From: CAJCIY01 sp036379355
GTDB taxonomy: Bacteria > Actinomycetota > Actinomycetes > Mycobacteriales > CAJCIY01
Assembly (NCBI GenBank): GCA_036379355.1
Contig: DASVGV010000146.1
Coordinates: 1-28,180, forward strand
DNA length: 28,180 nucleotides
Direction: 5' to 3'
The position numbers were made by a program, and so were the translations under genes. Under the pieces are notes generated by a model. The model ran no database searches, had not been told where the DNA came from, and worked only from the letters and a program-made list of their open reading frames with translations. Below are positions 22,173 to 28,180 of the stretch, in pieces. Within the stretch, counting starts at the first letter, position 1. Every line of letters starts with the position of its first letter.

Positions 22173-22658
22173 ATGACCGACGTGCCCCCCGGCCGGCTCG
22201 CGCCCGGCGACACTGCCCCCGACTTCGCCCTGCCCGCCGCCGACGGCACGACCGTGTCGCTCGCGTCGTACCGCGGCCGGCGGGTGGTGCTGTACGCGTA
22301 CCCGGCGGCCATGACGCCCGGCTGCACGACGCAGGCCTGCGACTTCCGCGACAACCTCGCGCTGCTGTCCCGCGCGGGCATCGACGTCGTCGGCATCTCG
22401 CCGGACAAGCCCGAGAAGCTGGCGCGGTTCGTCGACAAGGAGGGGCTGACCTTCCCGCTCGTGTCCGATCAGGACAAGGTGGTGCTGAGCTCGTACGGCG
22501 CCTTCGGCGAGAAGAAGATGTACGGCAAGACGGTCACCGGCGTGATCCGGTCGACGTTCGTGATCGGTCCGGACGGGACGATCGAGAAGGCGCTCTACAA
22601 CGTGAAGGCCACCGGCCACGTCGCGAAGCTGATCCGGGACCTGGATCTCGCGGCCTAG
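22173..22658 (+). CDS. bcp: peroxiredoxin, BCP/PrxQ type
   Basis: This 161-residue thiol peroxidase has the peroxidatic Cys in TPGCTTQACDFRD (C51) and a resolving Cys five residues later (C56), the hallmark of the atypical 2-Cys BCP/PrxQ class. GISPDKPEKLARFVDK and STFVIGPDGTIEKAL are family features. Thr48 of TPGC takes part in peroxide activation. It reduces hydroperoxides, including lipid ones, using thioredoxin. The start ATG at 22173 lacks a strong ribosome site but gives the standard N-terminus (RLAPGDTAPDFALPAADG). It is probably monocistronic, ending 32 bases before a strong hairpin. Confidence 0.95.
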   Translation: MTDVPPGRLAPGDTAPDFALPAADGTTVSLASYRGRRVVLYAYPAAMTPGCTTQACDFRDNLALLSRAGIDVVGISPDKPEKLARFVDKEGLTFPLVSDQDKVVLSSYGAFGEKKMYGKTVTGVIRSTFVIGPDGTIEKALYNVKATGHVAKLIRDLDLAA

Positions 22659-22690
22659 CACAGGTCCCGGACGGGCCCGCCCTCCCGGAA

Positions 22691-22739
22691 GTCGAGCTTT
22701 CGGGCAGCAGACCGGCCGCCGGCTGCCCGAAACCTCGAC
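22691..22739. terminator. strong stem-loop downstream of the peroxiredoxin gene
   Basis: GTCGAG (22691-22696) pairs with CTCGAC (22734-22739), and TTTCGGGCAGC (22698-22708) pairs with GCTGCCCGAAA (22722-22732). This makes an 18-position stem with one C/C mismatch around a 13-base loop. No T-tract follows. Position between the bcp stop and tRNA-Leu suits a terminator, though it could also be a dispersed palindrome. Confidence 0.75.
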
Positions 22740-22776
22740 ACCGCCCGGCTCGAGCGATCGGGCATGCTGGCCGCAG

Positions 22777-22857
22777 GCGAGAGTGGCGGAACGGCAGACG
22801 CGCCGGCCTTAGGAGCCGGTGCCCTCGGGCGTGCGGGTTCGAATCCCGCCTCTCGCA
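22777..22857 (+). tRNA. tRNA-Leu (anticodon UAG)
   Basis: The 81-base type II tRNA folds fully. Acceptor GCGAGAG pairs with CTCTCGC, and A is the discriminator. The anticodon stem CCGGC/GCCGG surrounds loop CTTAGGA with anticodon TAG at 22810-22812. A long variable arm (TGCCCTCGGGCGT) and a T arm GCGGG-TTCGAAT-CCCGC follow. The 3' CCA is not encoded (next bases are CTA). It reads CUN leucine codons, mainly CUA, which is rare in this DNA. Confidence 0.97.
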
Positions 22858-22901
22858 CTACGGCGGCGCGTGGCGGGCGCCGCCCGGCCGAGGGAGGAGC
22901 C

Positions 22902-23501
22902 GTGCAGTACGCCTCCTGGCTGACGCTGGCGCCGGTCCCGAACGTGCCCGAACTGGTCGCCTACCAGGCCAGGGACATGCACGGGCTCTGGCAGGCGGTC
23001 GGAACGGAGGCACCGCCGTTCTGGGCGTTCACCTGGCTCGGCGGCCAGGCCCTCGCCCGCCATGTTCTCGACCATCCCGACGTCGTCCGTGGCCGGCGGG
23101 TTCTCGACCTGGCGACCGGCAGCGGCGTCGTGGCGCTCGCCGCCGTGCGGGCGGGCGCGGCGGAGGTCGTCGCGGTCGACGTCGACCCGCTGGCCGCCGA
23201 AGCGGTCGCGGCCAACGCCGCCGCCAACGGCCTCGCGGTGCAGTCACTCTGCGCGGACCTGCTGGACGAGGCGCCCCCCGACGCCGACGTCGTACTCGCT
23301 GCCGACGTCCTCTACGACCGCGTCATGGCTCCCCGGGTGCTTGCCTGGCTGCGTCGGTGCGGCGCCACCGTGCTCGTCAGCGATCCGGGCCGCGACTACT
23401 GCCCGGCGCACGAGCTCGTCGAGGTCGCGTCGCGCGTCCTGCCGGCCGACCTCGAGCTCGAGGGCATGCGCGAGCGGCGGACGCGCATCTTCACGCTCTG
23501 A
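22902..23501 (+). CDS. class I SAM methyltransferase, ETF-beta lysine methyltransferase (METTL20)-like
   Basis: This 199-residue protein has a 7-beta-strand methyltransferase fold. PPFWAFTWLGGQALARHVLD precedes motif I VLDLATGSGVVALAA (SAM-binding, about 67-81), VDVDP (motif II), ADVLYD (post-II catalytic region) and LVSDPGR. This combination resembles METTL20/ETFBKMT, which methylates lysines of electron-transfer flavoprotein beta, the electron acceptor of acyl-CoA dehydrogenases, and has bacterial homologues. Other annotations for such proteins are nicotinamide N-methyltransferase-like or L11 methyltransferase-like, so the substrate is a hypothesis. The GTG start is set by GGGAGGAG just upstream. 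It follows tRNA-Leu by 44 bases. Confidence 0.85.
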   Translation: MQYASWLTLAPVPNVPELVAYQARDMHGLWQAVGTEAPPFWAFTWLGGQALARHVLDHPDVVRGRRVLDLATGSGVVALAAVRAGAAEVVAVDVDPLAAEAVAANAAANGLAVQSLCADLLDEAPPDADVVLAADVLYDRVMAPRVLAWLRRCGATVLVSDPGRDYCPAHELVEVASRVLPADLELEGMRERRTRIFTL

Positions 23502-23523
23502 GCCGTCTCGTACCCTCTCTCGC

Positions 23524-24072
23524 GTGACGATCCGCCCCATCCGCCAGGTCGGCGACCCGGTGCTGCGCACCCCCACCGAGGAGGTACGGGTGTTCGACGA
23601 CGTGCTGCGGCAGCTGGTCGCGGACATGTTCGAGACGATGTACGACGCCCCGGGCGTGGGGCTGGCGGCGAACCAGATCGGCATCGGGCTGCGCCTGTTC
23701 GTCTACGACTGCGGACCGGAGGACGGCCCCGACGGCAAGCCGGGCGACGGGCCGCCGCGCAAGGGCGTCGTCTGCAACCCCCGCATCACCGAGCTCGGCG
23801 GTCGCTCCCCTGCGGACGCGGGCACGCCGGACTGGACCGACGACGAGGAGGGCTGCCTGTCCGTACGCGGGCTCCAGTTCGAGACGCCCCGCTGGTCGAC
23901 CGCCACCTGCGTCGGCGTCGACGAGCACGGTGAGCCGGTCACGATCCACGGCACCGGACTCCTGGCGCGCTGCCTGCAGCACGAGACCGACCACCTCGAC
24001 GGCAAGCTCTACCTCGACCGGCTCGTCGGCGAGGCCAAGGCCTCAGCCCGCAAGGCCCTCAGCCCGCTGTAA
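23524..24072 (+). CDS. def: peptide deformylase
   Basis: This 182-residue metallohydrolase removes the N-formyl group from new proteins. The three motifs are present: GVGLAANQ (44-51), EGCLS (109-113, with metal ligand C111) and HETDH (153-157, with ligands H153 and H157 and catalytic E154). An insertion of about 45 residues between motifs 1 and 2 is rich in Gly, Pro and Asp (near 63-107) and longer than in E. coli PDF. The GTG start, 22 bases after the methyltransferase stop, yields VTIRPIRQVGDPVLRTP, the typical N-terminus. No formyltransferase gene is adjacent. Confidence 0.95.
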   Translation: MTIRPIRQVGDPVLRTPTEEVRVFDDVLRQLVADMFETMYDAPGVGLAANQIGIGLRLFVYDCGPEDGPDGKPGDGPPRKGVVCNPRITELGGRSPADAGTPDWTDDEEGCLSVRGLQFETPRWSTATCVGVDEHGEPVTIHGTGLLARCLQHETDHLDGKLYLDRLVGEAKASARKALSPL

Positions 24073-24120
24073 GCGCTCGCCCGCCCCCGCACTCCCGCGC
24101 CCCGCCTCACTCCCCGATGA

Positions 24121-24177
24121 ATCGGGTCATGGAACCGCCCCTCCAAAGATCGTCCAGGGGCGATTCCATGACCCGAT
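24121..24177. terminator. 22-base near-perfect inverted repeat between convergent genes
   Basis: The arms 24121-24142 and 24156-24177 pair at 21 of 22 positions (the mismatch is C24135/A24163) around a 13-base loop. The outer part reads ATCGGGTCATGGAA, and its complement is on the other side. It lies 48 bases after def and 25 bases after the lipoprotein stop on the opposite strand. It has no T-run. It is likely a bidirectional terminator, or a mobile or dispersed palindrome given its length. The rest of the 130-base gap shows nothing. Confidence 0.8.
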
Positions 24178-24202
24178 CCGCGCGGGGCACGGTGACGCGT
24201 GC

Positions 24203-25084
24203 TCAGGACGCGCCGACCGAGGTGTTCGGCAGCGTGAAGTTCTGCGTGAACCCGTGCGGTCCGCTCGTCGTCTCGACACCCTTGGTGAACTGGCCGCCGA
24301 CCGCACCCGACAGGGTGACGACCGCCGGGTAGGGCGTCACGGTCCCTTGCGCGCAGTTCGGGTCGCAGGACTCGTAACCCCATGTGCCGTGACCGACTGC
24401 CTGCGTGGGGGTCCACGACCAGGTGAGGCCGCTCACGATGTTTCCGCTGTCGCCCGAGAAGTAGATGATCGTCGGGTCCCGTCCGGTCCAGTTGGAGAAG
24501 TGGGCCACCGGCAGGTCGGCAGTGGGATGCACGGACGGCGCAGGGCCGAACGGCGGCTCGCAGGAGCCCGTCGCCCAGCCCCACACAGCCAGCACGTCGC
24601 CCGGCACCGTCACCGGGCAGTCGCGCGCCGGCTCCGCGTCGGTCATGCCTGTCTCGTATCCGTGCCAGCTACCGCTCGCGGTCCGGGTGAGCACGACGTA
24701 GCTGCCGTCGTCCTGGCTGGAGACCTGCGCCTGGTACGAGGAGGGGCTCGGTATCGGGTCTGCTCCGGCCCAGTAGTCGCCGGTCGTGTGGTCGATCGCG
24801 TAGTAGGTGCGGCCTCGCACGAGTCCGTCGTAGTCGGACGCCCGCAGGCCGTGCATCGCAGCGATCGCGGCGACGAGAGCCGCCGTGACGGCGGGGTCGA
24901 CGGTGAGGTCGCTGGCCCCCCGGTCAGCCCGGCCCGTCGGGGTTGGGGAGCCGACGGGCGTCGCCGATGCCGGCCGCGAGGACGGCGTGGGAGTCGATGC
25001 CGGACGGGCACGGGAGGCCGAACCACCGCAGCCCGCCAGGCCGACGAGGAGCACAGCACCCACGGCCGCGAGAGACCGGATCAC
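24203..25084 (-). CDS. putative lipoprotein of unknown function
   Basis: This 293-residue product begins with a GTG at 25082-25084. A signal peptide ends in lipobox LAGC (Cys19), followed by a Pro/Ser/Thr-rich linker to about residue 60. The rest is a globular extracytoplasmic domain without a motif I recognise. It is rich in Trp, Tyr and Gly, with DYWAGADPIPSPSSY, SGSWHGYETG and a C-terminal GVETTSGPHGFTQNFTLPN. Four Cys occur in pairs (DCPVTV, GSCEPPF, SCDPNC), suggesting disulfides. The even pattern of short beta-like segments suggests a beta-rich fold. It is last on its strand before the 24121-24177 hairpin and 35 bases from the rdgB stop. I cannot assign a function. Confidence 0.8.
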   Translation of the reverse strand: MIRSLAAVGAVLLVGLAGCGGSASRARPASTPTPSSRPASATPVGSPTPTGRADRGASDLTVDPAVTAALVAAIAAMHGLRASDYDGLVRGRTYYAIDHTTGDYWAGADPIPSPSSYQAQVSSQDDGSYVVLTRTASGSWHGYETGMTDAEPARDCPVTVPGDVLAVWGWATGSCEPPFGPAPSVHPTADLPVAHFSNWTGRDPTIIYFSGDSGNIVSGLTWSWTPTQAVGHGTWGYESCDPNCAQGTVTPYPAVVTLSGAVGGQFTKGVETTSGPHGFTQNFTLPNTSVGAS

Positions 25085-25119
25085 GGACGAATGGTAGGCA
25101 GCCTGCCCGCACGGAACAA

Positions 25120-25701
25120 TCAGCTTCCCAGTCGGGCGGCCAGGGCACGAAAGGCCTGGGCGCGGTGACTGATCGCGTTCTTCTCCGCGGGTTCGAGCTG
25201 AGCAGATGTCCGGTCCTGGCCCTCGGGTACGAAGATCGGATCGTAGCCGAACCCGTTGTCCCCCAGGGGTTCTCGCGTCAGCCTCCCCCGCCAGGTGGCC
25301 TCCTCGACGATCACCGTCCCGTCCGTGCCCACATAGGCCGCCGCGCAGACGAACGCCGCCCCCCGCCGCTCGTCGGGGACGTCGGCGATCTGGTCGAGCA
25401 CCAGCTGGAGGTTCGCGACGTCGTCGCCGTGCCGCCCGGCCCACCGCGCCGACAGCACCCCGGGCATCCCGTTCAGGGCGTCGACCGCGAGGCCGCTGTC
25501 ATCCGCCACCGCGGCCAGCCCCGTGGCGGCCACCGCCGCCCGGGCCTTGATGAGCGCGTTCTCGGCGAACGTCGCGCCGGTCTCGGCCGGCTCGTCGTAC
25601 GCGGCGACCTCGCCGAGCCCCACCAGCTCGACCTCGGTGAGCAGCACCTGGAGCTCGGCGACCTTGCCCGCGTTGCGCGTCGCGAGGACGACCCGGTTCA
25701 C
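25120..25701 (-). CDS. rdgB: non-canonical purine NTP pyrophosphatase (RdgB/HAM1)
   Basis: This 193-residue house-cleaning enzyme hydrolyses (d)ITP and XTP to the monophosphates. Conserved features are the nucleotide-binding ATRNAGK (7-13), FAENALIKA (45-53), the ADDSGL motif with D67/D68, and GDNGFGYDPIF, followed by EKNAISHRAQA, which is near-invariant in the family. It starts with GTG at 25699-25701, overlapping the rph stop (GTGA). The rph-rdgB order is conserved in M. tuberculosis (Rv1340-Rv1341). Co-expression with RNase PH and the MBL protein upstream is likely. Confidence 0.96.
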   Translation of the reverse strand: MNRVVLATRNAGKVAELQVLLTEVELVGLGEVAAYDEPAETGATFAENALIKARAAVAATGLAAVADDSGLAVDALNGMPGVLSARWAGRHGDDVANLQLVLDQIADVPDERRGAAFVCAAAYVGTDGTVIVEEATWRGRLTREPLGDNGFGYDPIFVPEGQDRTSAQLEPAEKNAISHRAQAFRALAARLGS

Positions 25702-26429
25702 GCGAGCGGCGTCGGCTCGGGGCGAGGGCCGGCCAGGGCGGCCTGCTGCGCCGCGGCCAGCGAGGCGCAGCCGGCGACGGCGAGGTCGAGCAGCGCGTCG
25801 AGCTCGGCGCGGCTGAACGGCGCGCCCTCGGCGGTGCCCTGCACCTCGACGAGCGCGCCGTCCCCTGTCGCGACCACGTTCATGTCGGTCTCGGCCCGCA
25901 CGTCCTCGGCGTAGCAGAGATCCAGCCGCGGCTCGCCGTCGATGATCCCGACGCTCACGGCGGACACCGACCGCGGCGACGCCCCCGGCACGCCGAGGAA
26001 GCCCAGCGCGTCGACGAGCGCCACATAGGCCCCCGTGATCGCCGCGGTCCGCGTGCCGCCGTCGGCCACCAGGACGTCGCAGTCGATGGTGATGCTGTTC
26101 TCTCCGAGCGCCTTCAGGTCCACGGCGGCCCGCAGGGCCCGCCCGACGAGGCGGGAGATCTCGTGCGTACGGCCGCCGACCCGGCCCTTCACCGACTCGC
26201 GGTCGTTGCGGGTGTGCGTCGAACTCGGCAGCATCGCGTACTCGGCGGTCACCCAGCCGAGACCGCTGCCCTTGCGCCACCGCGGTACGCCCTCCGTCGC
26301 CGACGCCGAGCACAACACCCGCGTCGCGCCGAACTCGACCAGCACGCTGCCGGCCGGGTGCGGCTGCCAGCCGCGGACGAGGCGGACGGGGCGGAGGTCG
26401 GCGGCGGTACGTCCGTCGGGTCGGGTCAC
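25698..26429 (-). CDS. rph: ribonuclease PH
   Basis: This 243-residue phosphorolytic 3'-5' exoribonuclease trims tRNA precursors. Features: RPDGRTAADLRPV at the N-terminus, WVTAEYAMLPSSTHTRNDRE, GRTHEISRLVGRALRAAVD (with the phosphate-binding Arg) and DGGTRTAAITGAYVAL, then CYAEDVRAETDMNVV. The GTG at 26427-26429 is preferred, because an upstream ATG at 26487-26489 would add 20 residues unlike the family and start inside the neighbouring MBL gene. With the GTG start, 34 bases separate it from the MBL stop. Its own stop overlaps the rdgB start. Confidence 0.95.
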   Translation of the reverse strand: MTRPDGRTAADLRPVRLVRGWQPHPAGSVLVEFGATRVLCSASATEGVPRWRKGSGLGWVTAEYAMLPSSTHTRNDRESVKGRVGGRTHEISRLVGRALRAAVDLKALGENSITIDCDVLVADGGTRTAAITGAYVALVDALGFLGVPGASPRSVSAVSVGIIDGEPRLDLCYAEDVRAETDMNVVATGDGALVEVQGTAEGAPFSRAELDALLDLAVAGCASLAAAQQAALAGPRPEPTPLA

Positions 26430-26463
26430 GCTGAGCGACCCTACCGACCGGCCCCGGCAACCC

Positions 26464-27213
26464 TCAGACCGTGTACGCCGCCCCGTCACGGGCGAGCGCG
26501 AGCGGCCCGTCGAAGACGGCCCGCGCCTCCGCCAGCGTCGTCTGCTCGTCGCCCCACGCGGCCACGAGATGGGTCAGCAGCAGCCGACCGACGCCGGCGC
26601 GTGCGGCGTACCCACCGGCCTCCCGCCCGCACAGGTGCACGTCCGGCGGGTTGCCGCGCCCGTCGACGAACGACGCCTCGCAGAGGAACAGGTCCGCGCC
26701 GGTTGCGAGCGCGACCAGGTCCTCGCACGCACCGGTGTCCGCGGAGTAGACCAGCGATCGGCCCCCCGCCTCCAGCCGCAGCGCGTAGCACTCCACCGGG
26801 TGGTTGGTGCGCGTCATCGTGACGGCGAAGGGGCCGATCCGCAGCGGCGAGCCGTCGAGCACCTGCCAGTCGTAGACCTTGTCGAGCCAGCCGGGGCGGG
26901 ACGTCTGCGCGGCCTGCGCGATCCGCTCGGCCGTCCCCGCCGGGCCGTACACGGGCAGGGCGGGCGGGCGGCCCCGCGGCTCGTAGAACCGGGCGTACGA
27001 GTAGGCCACCAGGTCGATGCAGTGGTCGGCGTGCAGGTGGGTGACCAGCACCGCGTCGAGGTCCAGCAGGTCGCCGTGCCGCTGCAGCGCGCCGACCGCG
27101 GCGTACCCGCAGTCGACCATGAGCCGGAACCCGTCGTGCTCCACCAGGTACGACGAGCAGCCGCCCGTCGGGCCGGCGAACGTTCCGGCGCACCCCAGCA
27201 CGGTGAGCTCCAT
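26464..27213 (-). CDS. MBL-fold phosphodiesterase, Rv1339-like
   Basis: This 249-residue metallo-beta-lactamase-fold hydrolase has the metal motif H59-L-H61-A-D63-H64 (VTHLHADHCID), then TNHPVECYALRLE, YSADTG with the bridging Asp and LLLTHLV with another His. Its place upstream of rph and rdgB matches M. tuberculosis Rv1339, reported to be an atypical class II cyclic-AMP phosphodiesterase. RNase Z-like proteins share the fold, but the gene order favours the Rv1339 group. Cyclic-nucleotide hydrolysis is therefore inferred, not shown. ATG at 27211-27213; a near-palindromic operator-like sequence lies 66-85 bases upstream. Confidence 0.92.
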   Translation of the reverse strand: MELTVLGCAGTFAGPTGGCSSYLVEHDGFRLMVDCGYAAVGALQRHGDLLDLDAVLVTHLHADHCIDLVAYSYARFYEPRGRPPALPVYGPAGTAERIAQAAQTSRPGWLDKVYDWQVLDGSPLRIGPFAVTMTRTNHPVECYALRLEAGGRSLVYSADTGACEDLVALATGADLFLCEASFVDGRGNPPDVHLCGREAGGYAARAGVGRLLLTHLVAAWGDEQTTLAEARAVFDGPLALARDGAAYTV

Positions 27214-27278
27214 CACGGCAGCGTACGACCGCCTTCCCCGCCGAGAACCCCGTCGGGCGGCTCGGCTCGGCCGTGTCG

Positions 27279-27298
27279 ATGACAAGCCTGCTTGACAT
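27279..27298. promoter_or_regulatory. operator-like palindrome before the XRE remnant
   Basis: ATGACAAGC-CT-GCTTGACAT: the 9-base arms pair at 8 of 9 positions around 2 bases, and the last two bases are part of the ATG at 27297-27299. It includes TTGACA (27292-27297), a consensus -35 sequence. XRE-type regulators commonly bind such palindromes at their own promoters. It could also affect the minus-strand MBL gene starting at 27213. Confidence 0.5.
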
Positions 27299-27526
27299 GA
27301 CCGCGTGCGCCGGAGCGCGAGAGACGGGGATGGACCCAGGCGGTGCTCGCGGAGCATCTCCACGTCTCGCGCCAGACCGTCGTCGCCCTCGAGACCGGAC
27401 GGTACGACCCGTCGCTCCCCCTCGCGTTCCGCATCTCGCGGCTCTTCGACATGGCGATCGAGGACCTCTTCATCCCGACGAGGGCGAGTCGATCTCCCGG
27501 TTCGCTGATCTCGGCGCCGTGGAAGG
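27297..27526 (+). pseudogene. frameshifted XRE-family HTH regulator remnant
   Basis: One frame (27343 onward) encodes VLAEHLHVSRQTVVALETGRYDPSLPLAFRISRLF-like sequence (here residues VLAEHLHVSRQTVVALETGR, then YDPSLPLAFRISRLFDMAIED). This is the recognisable core of the short (about 65-75 residue) XRE/YgzD-type regulators. In that frame WTQA precedes it, but a TGA at 27298-27300 lies upstream with no start codon before the first helix. Only GTG 27343 is available, which would drop helix 1. At the 3' end the expected acidic tail (PDEGES) appears one frame over, after a CCC run at 27474-27476. The upstream GGGG at 27326-27329 is a second possible indel point. Two apparent single-base indels at homopolymers mean either a real pseudogene or a sequence error. 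It ends against the convergent cysM stop. Confidence 0.75.
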
Positions 27527-28180
27527 TCAGGCCCAGAGCTGGCCCTCGAGGGCGGCCTCGGCCTCGGCGAGGGTGCCCGCGTACGCGCCGGTGGAGAGGT
27601 ACTTCCACCCGCCGTCGCAGACCACGAACGCGATGTCCGCGCGCTGCCCGGCCTCGACGCACTTGGCCGCCTCGCCGAGGGCCGCGTGCAGGATCGCGCC
27701 GGTCGAGATGCCGGCAAAGATCCCCTCCTGCTCGACGAGCTGGCGAGTGCGGCGCAGCGCCTCGCGCGGCCCGACCGAGAACCGCGACGACAGCACGGTG
27801 GGGTCGTACAGCTCGGGGACGAACCCCTCGTCGATGTTGCGCAGGCCGTAGACCAGCTCGCCGTAGCGAGGCTCGGCAGCGACGATGCGGACCTCGGGCT
27901 TGTGCTCGCGGAAGAAGCGGCCGACGCCCATGAGCGTGCCGGTGGTGCCGAGGCCGGCGACGAAGTGCGTCACCGACGGCAGGTCGGCGAGGATCTCCGG
28001 GGCGGTGCCGTCGTAGTGCGCGAGCGCGTTGGCGGGGTTGCCGTACTGGTAGAGCATCACCCAGTCCGGATACTGCTCGGCCAGCTGCTTGGCGGTCGCC
28101 ACCGCCTGGTTCGACCCACCGGCCGCCGGTGAGGAGATGATGCGCGCCCCGAACATCTCCAGCAGCTGACGCCTCTCGAC
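27527..28180 (-). CDS. cysM: cysteine synthase CysM (partial, runs off the right edge)
   Basis: The last 217 residues of a fold-type II PLP enzyme are visible. GTTGTLMGVGRFF is the PLP phosphate-binding loop, YQYGNPANALAHYDGTAPEI shapes the substrate site, and EGIFAGISTGAILHAAL is a late conserved segment. The PLP lysine and N-terminal domain lie outside the window. It resembles M. tuberculosis CysM (Rv1336), which uses O-phosphoserine and the thiocarboxylated carrier CysO to make cysteine; the C-terminal flap GGWKYLSTGAYAG supports that group. In M. tuberculosis, genes for a rhomboid protein and MurI follow before Rv1339. Neither is present here; an XRE remnant occupies the gap. Confidence 0.94.
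   Translation of the reverse strand, partial: VERRQLLEMFGARIISSPAAGGSNQAVATAKQLAEQYPDWVMLYQYGNPANALAHYDGTAPEILADLPSVTHFVAGLGTTGTLMGVGRFFREHKPEVRIVAAEPRYGELVYGLRNIDEGFVPELYDPTVLSSRFSVGPREALRRTRQLVEQEGIFAGISTGAILHAALGEAAKCVEAGQRADIAFVVCDGGWKYLSTGAYAGTLAEAEAALEGQLWA

Noticed and set aside
22777..22857. tRNA-Leu as an integration site for a mobile element
   Set aside because: No integrase, no duplicated tRNA 3' end and no change in gene style are visible on either side.
26430..26489. Longer RNase PH from ATG 26487-26489
   Set aside because: The extra 20 residues are unlike the family and overlap the MBL gene. GTG 26427-26429 gives the normal length.

Overview
This window comes from the chromosome of a high-GC actinobacterium. 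Evidence: very high G+C in every gene, frequent GTG starts with overlapping stop/start codons, and genes resembling Mycobacterium tuberculosis ArgA (Rv2747), FprA, CysM (Rv1336), Rv1339, rphA and the rdgB homologue. The family cannot be fixed from sequence alone. I saw no rRNA, CRISPR array, prophage, transposase or integrase.

Layout. (1) 1-5 kb: a minus-strand TfoX N-terminal-domain gene at the edge, then two overlapping minus-strand acyl-CoA dehydrogenase (ACAD) genes that look like an alpha/beta pair. Divergent to them is a cytochrome P450 of the CYP124/125/142 type followed by a glycerophosphodiesterase lipoprotein. (2) 5-9.7 kb: an MTA/purine nucleoside phosphorylase coupled to a TetR regulator, divergent from an ACAD and a CxxHxxC ferredoxin; then a second TetR divergent from an AurF-like diiron oxygenase. 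(3) 9.7-14 kb: four overlapping plus-strand genes, tldD, tldE/pmbA, argA and an SCO6745-family gene. (4) 14-17.2 kb, minus strand: an Ntn-hydrolase asparaginase, a crotonase and a fourth ACAD. (5) 17.2-22.1 kb: a small DUF7218-type protein, then a minus-strand run of alpha/beta hydrolase, DUF929 thioredoxin-fold protein, VKOR and FprA. (6) 22.1-24.1 kb, plus strand: peroxiredoxin, tRNA-Leu(UAG), an ETF-beta-type lysine methyltransferase-like gene and peptide deformylase. (7) 24.2-28.2 kb, minus strand: a lipoprotein of unknown function, then the conserved cysM ... Rv1339-like MBL / rph / rdgB block, interrupted by a frameshifted XRE regulator.

How the genes fit together. Four ACADs and one crotonase are acyl-CoA oxidation enzymes. 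The P450, the small ferredoxin and FprA are the three parts of a bacterial class I P450 electron chain, although they lie in three different transcription units. The methyltransferase resembles enzymes that modify electron-transfer flavoprotein, the acceptor of ACADs. DUF929 plus VKOR probably form an exported-protein disulfide pathway.

The most striking structural signal is at the junctions between convergent genes: all five contain an inverted repeat. In one, the repeat arms are the identical last three codons (Gly-Ser-stop) of both genes. The other notable items are an ACAD whose catalytic Glu sits on helix G rather than near the C-terminus, and the broken XRE gene at the cysM locus. I did not find a clearly new defence or biosynthetic system.
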